From Pseudalkalibacillus sp052246725 (GTDB lineage: Bacteria > Bacillota > Bacilli > Bacillales > Fictibacillaceae): a DNA stretch of 64,000 bases. The notes beneath the pieces were generated by a model. That model did not search any database. It saw only the letters and a list, made by a program, of their open reading frames with translations, and was not told the DNA's origin. Each line of letters starts with the position of its first letter. Position 1 is the first letter of the stretch. This document shows positions 58,729 through 64,000 of the stretch, one piece after another. The DNA lies in assembly GCA_052246725.1 (NCBI GenBank), contig JBQQCL010000006.1, one strand, 5' to 3'. Made by a program: the position numbers and the translations under genes.

Positions 58729-59712
58729 TTGGCTAAAGCCGTTGAACTACTACACACTAAAGGATTGACTGCTTCAAATTTCACAGGTCAGGATTTTCTA
58801 ACGATATCCGATTTTCATTCCACAGAAATCATGTACTTACTGAAACAGGCTATAAAGCTGAAGAAGGAACAGAAGCTCGGTGTTACACATAAGCATTTGA
58901 ACGGAAAAGTTCTGGGGATGATTTTCGATAAGGCGTCGACACGTACGCGGGTTTCGTTTGAGGTTGGAATCGTCCAGCTTGGAGGGAACCCCATTTACTT
59001 GAACACAAAAGACACTCAGCTCGGACGTGGAGAGAGCGTAGCCGATACGGCGAAGGTTTTATCCCGATATGTCGATGCTGTCATGATCCGGACTTTTGCA
59101 CATAATACAATTGAAGAATTTGCAGCGCACGCCGATATCCCAGTGATCAATGGGCTGACGGACTTGCATCATCCGACACAGGTGATGGCGGATCTGATGA
59201 CGATTTTAGAGCATAAGGGAAGGCTGAAAGGGTTGAAGCTGTGCTATGTCGGTGATGGCAATAATAATATGACGCATTCCCTTTTGGAAGGGGCAGCGAA
59301 AGTAGGGATGGACATCGCGGTCGCAAGTCCATTCGGATACGAACCCAATCAGATGATTCGCGATCATGCAAAGCTCGTGGCAAAACAGAATGGCAGTTCC
59401 GTTATCATTACGAACTCTGCGGATGAAGCAATCCAGGACGCGGATGTCGTCGTAACAGATGTTTGGGCAAGCATGGGGGAAGAGGATGAATTCGAAGCGC
59501 GCGTCGAAGCTTTCAAACCGTATCAGGTGAACAGCAAGCTCTGTGAAAAAGCGAAGGACGATTTCATGTTCATGCACTGCTTGCCCGCACATCGCGGTGA
59601 AGAAGTGACAGCTGAAATCCTTGATGGTCCGCACTCCGTTGTATTTGATGAAGCGGAAAACCGACTACATGCGCAAAAAGCGATCATGCTCGCGTTGATG
59701 GAAGAAAACTAA
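58729..59712 (+). CDS. argF: ornithine carbamoyltransferase
   Basis: A 327-residue enzyme. SxRTR carbamoyl-phosphate site in FDKASTRTRVSFEVG; HPTQ in LHHPTQVMADLMTI; ornithine site MHCLPAHRGEEVTAEI. It joins carbamoyl phosphate and ornithine to give citrulline. The start is TTG at 58729 with GAGGAGAG upstream. carAB, which lie between argD and argF in B. subtilis, are absent here; two unrelated genes and repeats occupy the gap. Confidence 0.95.
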   Translation: MAKAVELLHTKGLTASNFTGQDFLTISDFHSTEIMYLLKQAIKLKKEQKLGVTHKHLNGKVLGMIFDKASTRTRVSFEVGIVQLGGNPIYLNTKDTQLGRGESVADTAKVLSRYVDAVMIRTFAHNTIEEFAAHADIPVINGLTDLHHPTQVMADLMTILEHKGRLKGLKLCYVGDGNNNMTHSLLEGAAKVGMDIAVASPFGYEPNQMIRDHAKLVAKQNGSSVIITNSADEAIQDADVVVTDVWASMGEEDEFEARVEAFKPYQVNSKLCEKAKDDFMFMHCLPAHRGEEVTAEILDGPHSVVFDEAENRLHAQKAIMLALMEEN

Positions 59713-59833
59713 ATGGCAGTGATAGGGTGATCCATCGATTTGATGGATCGCTCTTTTTACTATGAAAAAGACATAATCTGGATGCTTCTTTTATAAACTC
59801 CTTAATAATAACCTGGCATGAAGGAGTGACACC

Positions 59834-60778
59834 ATGAATGTGCTCTTTTTCACCGATTCAGGGATTGATGATACATTCGCCTTGATATATGCGTTACGCC
59901 ATCCGGACATCAACGTGATTGGAGTGGTGGCGGGATATGGGAATGTTGCTCGGGACAGGACGATACGTAATACCCAATTCGTACTTAAGTTACTTGAGAA
60001 AGAGGATATCCCGATCATCAGTGGCTCAAGCAGACCGATTTTAGGGGATGAACCGGTTTTCTATCCATATGTCCATGGGGTCGAAGGTTTCGGTACCGTC
60101 TTGCCTGAAGAACAGCCTGAGGTATTGTATAACTTCAACAATATCTTTATTTTGTTGACAAAATCGAAAGAGCCAGTGACGATTGTGAATATCGGCAGAA
60201 TGACGTCTTTAGCTGTTGCATTCCTGCTTCATCCGGAAATTTTGAGCTTGGTCCAGAATTTTTATATCATGGGCGGGGCATTCTTGGTACCAGGTAATGT
60301 GACCCCTTATGCAGAAGCGAATTTTTTCGCTGATCCTTCGTCTGTCAGTATTGTCTTCAACAATGCTAGTCCCTTGTCGATCAAGCTTTTTCCGTTGAAT
60401 GTGACCCATCAAGCAATTTTCACACCTGACATCATCAACTCCTTCGCTCACCCAGATGACCCAGTCGGAGATTTCATGAAGAGCACATTCAATTATTACT
60501 ACACATTTTATAAAAGGCAGCGGCCGAGGTTGAGAGGAGCCCCGCTTCATGATCTGGTCGCCATACAGGCCATCGTCAACCCTCAGATGTACAGGTATAT
60601 CCAGCGAAATGTACAGGTTATAAACGATTCAGCCCTAGGTAAAGGAATTACCGTGGCAGATTTAAGGGATCGCCCGAATATCGATCCTGGAAAAAATGAT
60701 TTCATGAATATTGCTATGGAGATGGATTACCCCAGGTTCATACAGGATGTCATTTCCGTATTCCAAAAACGAGGATAA
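59834..60778 (+). CDS. nucleoside hydrolase (inosine-uridine preferring type)
   Basis: A 314-residue protein with the Ca2+-binding N-terminus FFTDSGIDDTFALIYALRHPDINVIGVVAGYGN, IYIMGGAFLVPGN-like middle (YIMGGAF) and PLHDLVAIQAIVNPQ with Asp near residue 239. It cleaves the ribose-base bond of nucleosides. The first motif reads TDSGIDD where DTDxGxDD is usual, so one metal ligand (first Asp) is Phe/Thr-shifted. Activity needs a test. ATGAAGGAGTG precedes the ATG. Confidence 0.85.
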   Translation: MNVLFFTDSGIDDTFALIYALRHPDINVIGVVAGYGNVARDRTIRNTQFVLKLLEKEDIPIISGSSRPILGDEPVFYPYVHGVEGFGTVLPEEQPEVLYNFNNIFILLTKSKEPVTIVNIGRMTSLAVAFLLHPEILSLVQNFYIMGGAFLVPGNVTPYAEANFFADPSSVSIVFNNASPLSIKLFPLNVTHQAIFTPDIINSFAHPDDPVGDFMKSTFNYYYTFYKRQRPRLRGAPLHDLVAIQAIVNPQMYRYIQRNVQVINDSALGKGITVADLRDRPNIDPGKNDFMNIAMEMDYPRFIQDVISVFQKRG

Positions 60779-60832
60779 ATTTATGCATACCTCCTTTCAA
60801 AATAGAGATATTAACGGTAAGGAGGTATCTGT

Positions 60833-61378
60833 ATGGCAAATATATTTGAAGCGATAGTGGATTACATGAAACAAACAAAGGATGATGAACCCAAAACGCC
60901 GCTACATATAGGAGAAGCAATGGGATGTTGGTTATATTACACTGCGTTAGCAGAAGAAATTCCTGCATTGGAAATTTGTTTGAACACGACGACGGATGAT
61001 GAATTGAGTCTTATAGTAAAAGAAGGGAAAGATCTCGGAGAATCTCAAATGAAAAGACTCGAAAAATTCATGCTTGAGGAAGGGGTTCCTTTATCGAGAG
61101 GCGATGCACATAAACCTGAATCAGACCCTAATGCCATTCCCCTTGGGGCAAAATCTTCAGATAATGAAATTGCCAATTTATTAGGTGTTAAAGTCGCAAC
61201 CAATGTGGTGATGTGTGCGACAAATATGACCCAGTGCATTCGTGTGGACTTAGAAAAGATTTGGATTGAGCTGCAAAGTGAGAAAATGCTCTATGGATCC
61301 AAGCTGAAAATGTTAATGCGTAAAAGAGGCTGGGTCAAAGTTCCACCATACTATACACCTCCAGGACGGGAAGATTAG
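60833..61378 (+). CDS. DUF3231 family protein
   Basis: A 181-residue helical protein of the DUF3231 type (half length; many relatives have two repeats): PLHIGEAMGCWLYYTALAEEIPALEICLNTTTDDEL, LEKFMLEEGVPLSRGD. Similar to B. subtilis spore-associated YfmD/YvdQ-like proteins; ferritin-like bundle possible. AAGGAGGTATC precedes the ATG. Confidence 0.75.
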   Translation: MANIFEAIVDYMKQTKDDEPKTPLHIGEAMGCWLYYTALAEEIPALEICLNTTTDDELSLIVKEGKDLGESQMKRLEKFMLEEGVPLSRGDAHKPESDPNAIPLGAKSSDNEIANLLGVKVATNVVMCATNMTQCIRVDLEKIWIELQSEKMLYGSKLKMLMRKRGWVKVPPYYTPPGRED

Positions 61379-61443
61379 AACTGTAACATAAGTGGATAGA
61401 AGAAAAGACCCTTTTCCGGGGTCTTTTTTGTGTGGAGAAAAAT

Positions 61444-61463
61444 AATTACGTTTTAACGTAATT
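61444..61463 (+). promoter_or_regulatory. perfect palindrome upstream of the HTH-AtpD-like gene
   Basis: AATTACGTT-TT-AACGTAATT, 9-bp arms, ~60 bp upstream of the TTG start; likely operator, possibly for autoregulation by the gene's own HTH domain. Confidence 0.5.
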
Positions 61464-61521
61464 CATTGTTGCTTTTGAGCGTAAAATAGAATACTATAAA
61501 AAGTAACAGGAGGTGTAAAAT

Positions 61522-62574
61522 TTGGAAACACAAGAAAATATTCGCTTGAATGTCGCGTTACTTCGCAAAAGAGTTCCGAATTTGACCAGTGCAGCCAAAT
61601 CCGTCGGGTTACGTCCTGCCACAGTTTCCAATCTTTGTACAGGGAAGATCCCGGTAGGGCGTTCAGAGGTTCGCACATTGGTCGCTCTTGCAACACTGGC
61701 TGAATGTAGCCTTGATGAATTGATTATCAGAGGGGAGAAGATCGATATGATCGAAACAGGTATCAAAACATTGGATTTGTTCGCACCGCTTGCTAAAGGA
61801 GGGACGATCGGTCTCGTCGCGCGTCATGGGATGGGGCAGCTCGTCATTCTAGCAGAACTCACGCATCGATTGAAGGAGAATGACTATGCAACCGTTCTTT
61901 TAAAACCAGAGGGTGACCACAAAGAACTGAATGACATTCTTGAATATTTCGATGTCGTCGCAGAAACTGTGGATGAAGCGTATGAAAAAATGGCTGGCTT
62001 CGGAAACCAGAAGGAAATCATGTTCACGGCAGACCGTTCGCATGTGTTGACGGGAGAAATCCATGACCTGCAGGAGCGTTTGCAGGATGTTGGGGTCCAG
62101 AAGGTAACCACGTTCCTTTTAGATTTGAAAGGCGAAGCGGTGGATGAGGATCTGCCATACGGTCCGCTTGAAACGCTGTGGCAATTCGATATCGATCTCG
62201 CTACTCGTCATAAATTTCCGGCAATCAACCCGATCTACTCGACATCTTCAGTTCTTGAAGGGGCACATCTGGATCAGAACCACTTGAACATCCAGCAGCG
62301 TGCACAAAAATTACTGCGTCGCTATCGTGAACTTCGGGCTGTCGTCAATGTAAGAGGCATCGAAAGTGTACCTGAGGCTGAAAAGCTGACATATAGAAGA
62401 GGAGAGCGCCTCGAGGCGTATTTGACACAGCCGTTTTATGTAGCAGAACCATTCACCGGGAAGAAAGGCGAGTACGTCAGTTTGAAGGATACCCTTGCTG
62501 ACGTCCAGAAGATTTTAGACGGATCCGCCGACTCCAAAGAAATCGATCACCTAGACTACATCGGATCCCTATAA
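61522..62574 (+). CDS. HTH protein fused to a degenerate F1-ATPase beta-like domain
   Basis: A 350-residue protein. Residues 1-70 form an HTH (LLRKRVPNLTSAAKSVGLRPATVSNLCTGKIPV). From residue 76 it follows AtpD: MIETGIKTLDLFAPLAKGGTIGL matches the segment before the AtpD P-loop, and residues 315-345 match the AtpD C-terminus (FYVAEPFTGKKGEYVSLKDTLADVQKILDG). The P-loop GGAGVGKT is replaced by ARHGMGQL; the Lys and Thr are lost, so ATP hydrolysis is unlikely. The central AtpD region with the arginine- and Walker-B strands is shortened. It is probably a DNA-binding regulator with an inert nucleotide-binding-like sensor. TTG start, AGGAGGTG upstream. Confidence 0.8.
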   Translation: METQENIRLNVALLRKRVPNLTSAAKSVGLRPATVSNLCTGKIPVGRSEVRTLVALATLAECSLDELIIRGEKIDMIETGIKTLDLFAPLAKGGTIGLVARHGMGQLVILAELTHRLKENDYATVLLKPEGDHKELNDILEYFDVVAETVDEAYEKMAGFGNQKEIMFTADRSHVLTGEIHDLQERLQDVGVQKVTTFLLDLKGEAVDEDLPYGPLETLWQFDIDLATRHKFPAINPIYSTSSVLEGAHLDQNHLNIQQRAQKLLRRYRELRAVVNVRGIESVPEAEKLTYRRGERLEAYLTQPFYVAEPFTGKKGEYVSLKDTLADVQKILDGSADSKEIDHLDYIGSL

Positions 62575-62583
62575 TTAAACCAC

Positions 62584-62617
62584 AGAGTGCTGGATGAATA
62601 GATTCAGTGCTCTTTTT
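62584..62617 (+). terminator. terminator of the HTH-AtpD-like gene
   Basis: agagtgctg / cagtgctct (two G-U pairs) followed by TTTTTG. Confidence 0.6.
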
Positions 62618-62649
62618 GTTTGCAAAAAAAACGCGAAGAATAACACCAA

Positions 62650-62753
62650 ATTGGTTCATAGGACAACTCCAAGGTAAAAAAACAGAAGAAATGTCCGTAT
62701 GAGGGGTTCATACGACCATTCCAGCGAAAAAACCGAGATGAAAGTTGTTCAAA
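62650..62753. repeat. intergenic repeat family C, locus 2 (dimer)
   Basis: TTGGTTCATAGGACAACTCCAAGG, then TGTCCGTATGAGGGGTTCATACGACCATTCCAGC ~45 bp on. See locus 1 at 56636. Confidence 0.55.
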
Positions 62754-62872
62754 GTCAATTTAGAGCAAGCTACTAGAACCTTTTCACAGAATCTAATACA
62801 CCTAAACCTGCTAATATTTGTTTCTCGACATTCCTACTGTTATTTGTAAAAGTATAATACTTAAATTAAGCT

Positions 62873-63208
62873 TTAACTCAAGAGGCGATTCGGTATTATG
62901 AATCCATTGGTTTTTACCTAAGCCAATGAGGGTGAACGGACAAAGATGTTATTCGTGAAGCAGGTTTTAGTAACCGAGAGATTCTTGTTCTTTTGGAAGG
63001 TTTTGATCAACAAGCTGCGCCATTTGATAGGTGGAAACAGGTGGCGAATACAAAACGTGTTGAATTAAAAGAATAAAAGTATCAAATCGAAGCAATACTC
63101 AACTTTTTAGATAAAGGATTAAAATGTGATTGGCTGAACTGGTCTGAATGTTATGCCAAAATTAGTCCAGATGGAATTAATCGATTAGAAAGGAGTTGTA
63201 TAGGTTGA
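62873..63208 (+). pseudogene. MerR family regulator remnant
   Basis: One frame shows LTQEAIRYYESIGF (recognition part of a MerR HTH), then two TGA stops, TDKDVIREAGFSNREILVLLEGFDQQAAPFDRWKQVANTKRVELKE, a TAA, and KYQIEAILNFLDKGLKCDWLNWSECY... to a TGA at 63206. The order fits a MerR protein with its dimer helix (KKYQIEAILNFL) and with part of the HTH lost. Three in-frame stops and no start mean it is dead. The end overlaps the YnfA start. Confidence 0.7.
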
Positions 63209-63531
63209 CTGTAGCCATTTTACTTTTTTTATTAGCAGGAATTGCTGAGATTGGCGGTGGATATCTTATTTGGCTCTCCTTAAGAGAAAGTTATTCATGG
63301 TATTGGGGTTTAATAGGAGGAATTGTCCTAGCTTTATACGGTGTCATTGCCACATTTCAAACGTTCCCCTCATTCGGTAGGGTTTATGCTGCTTATGGAG
63401 GCGTTTTTATTGTATTGTCCGTATTATGGGGATGGGGAATCGATAAAAAAACCCCGGATTATTATGATTGGATAGGAGCATTCATTTGTATCGTCGGCGT
63501 TTCCGTAATGCTGTGGGGACCTCGTAATTAA
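63205..63531 (+). CDS. YnfA (UPF0060) family membrane protein
   Basis: A 108-residue protein with four hydrophobic helices: LLFLLAGIAEIGGGYLIWLSLRE, GGIVLALYGVIATFQ, FGRVYAAYGGVFIVLSVLWGW and DWIGAFICIVGVSVML. It matches the YnfA/UPF0060 family, small DMT-like proteins of unknown substrate. The TTG at 63205 has GAAAGGAG ~9 nt upstream; the earlier TTG at 63196 is too close to it. Confidence 0.88.
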   Translation: MTVAILLFLLAGIAEIGGGYLIWLSLRESYSWYWGLIGGIVLALYGVIATFQTFPSFGRVYAAYGGVFIVLSVLWGWGIDKKTPDYYDWIGAFICIVGVSVMLWGPRN

Positions 63532-63761
63532 TGGATTCAGGAGGTGTTTTCAGGAATGTTCGATTATACAAATTCACATATTCCATATTTGCGGGAGGCA
63601 AATCCCAAATAGGATAAGCCTCTTTTTCATGTGCATGATGGAAGAGAGTCAACTTTTTCATAGCACCCGAAATTTGATGAAATACAACCATACCTGCACC
63701 AAATCTACTATTTCAGCATCTACTATAATAGAATCTATTTACTAGAAAATTGGTGGTGAAT

Positions 63762-64000
63762 ATGAATCAAACTGGTTTTGTTTATATTGTAAAAACACAA
63801 TTCACTTTTTTGGCTGATGATTGTCTGTTAAGCCAAATTCTTAATGAAATTGCTTCAGAAGGGATCAACATCAATGGACAAGCTCAATTTGCGGAGAATC
63901 ATTGTAACCTTGTCAAGTTGGTTGTCGGAATTACTCAAGAACAGAGCAGCTGGGATATTCGCATTGTTAAAAGTATCTTGCGGTCACTTGGGGTAAACTT
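63762..64000 (+). CDS. small protein, right-truncated (ACT-like pattern)
   Basis: The ATG at 63762, with GGTGGTGA 3-4 nt upstream and TATAAT at 63724-63729, opens a frame to the window edge (at least 79 codons). VYIVKTQFTFLADDCLLSQILNEIASEGININGQAQFAENHCNLVKLVVG shows the beta-alpha-beta-beta order of an ACT-like regulatory domain. The rest lies outside, so this is a tentative reading. Confidence 0.6.
   Translation, partial: MNQTGFVYIVKTQFTFLADDCLLSQILNEIASEGININGQAQFAENHCNLVKLVVGITQEQSSWDIRIVKSILRSLGVN

Noticed and set aside
63482..63691. 69-codon minus-strand ORF at the end of YnfA
   Set aside because: Its C-terminal third is antisense to YnfA, start signal is weak and no family is recognised, although the first ~40 codons look moderately protein-like.

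Overview
The window looks like chromosomal DNA of an endospore-forming Bacillaceae, probably of the alkaliphilic or marine kind; I cannot fix the genus. Supporting signs are moderate GC, strong AGGAGG ribosome binding sites with frequent TTG/GTG starts, spore-associated families (YhcN/YlaJ lipoprotein, DUF3231, DUF2935, a YfhE-like peptide), B. subtilis-type riboswitches, and an argCJBD...argF layout with Bacillus-like promoters. No rRNA, tRNA or CRISPR array was seen.

Layout. 1-10 kb: end of a PEP-utilising phosphotransferase, a GC-rich peptidase E, a DUF899 protein, an EamA exporter, an SRPBCC/ArsR pair with a palindromic operator, and an AbrB-family permease divergent from a LysR regulator. 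10.4-15.2 kb: the most interesting locus, a microcin C-like peptide-nucleotide antibiotic cluster. It holds an MFS exporter, two paralogous SAM-fold transferases, an MccB-type adenylating enzyme, an 18-codon precursor gene ending in Asn (absent from ordinary ORF calls), and an S-adenosylmethionine decarboxylase. I infer that decarboxylated SAM feeds aminopropyl decoration of the nucleotide, replacing the MccD + MccE decarboxylase route of E. coli. 17-24 kb: a PTS operon (PRD regulator, UlaC/B/A-like EIIA/EIIB/EIIC, phosphotriesterase-like lactonase, creatininase-family and SIS proteins), probably for a lactone-forming sugar or sugar acid.

24-36 kb: small stress and spore genes, a solo IS605-type tnpB element, a second SRPBCC gene beside a frameshifted ArsR gene, a secreted NucA/NucB-type nuclease, and a guanine-class riboswitch in front of a lipoprotein nucleosidase. 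36-48 kb: PaiB, amine oxidase, a yybP-ykoY (Mn2+) riboswitch with a TerC gene, and a PspA/DUF4178/DUF4247/DUF350/spermidine synthase envelope-stress island. 48-64 kb: CstA with a cre site, an M23 peptidase, the arginine operon argCJBD, VOC and DUF1697 genes, argF, a nucleoside hydrolase, a curious HTH protein fused to a degenerate F1-ATPase beta-like domain, a MerR pseudogene, YnfA, and a partial gene at the right edge.

Intergenic regions carry at least three families of structured repeats: family A (about 90 bp, five copies), family B (about 185 bp composite inverted repeats, four copies) and family C (dimers, two loci). Several sit inside transcription units.
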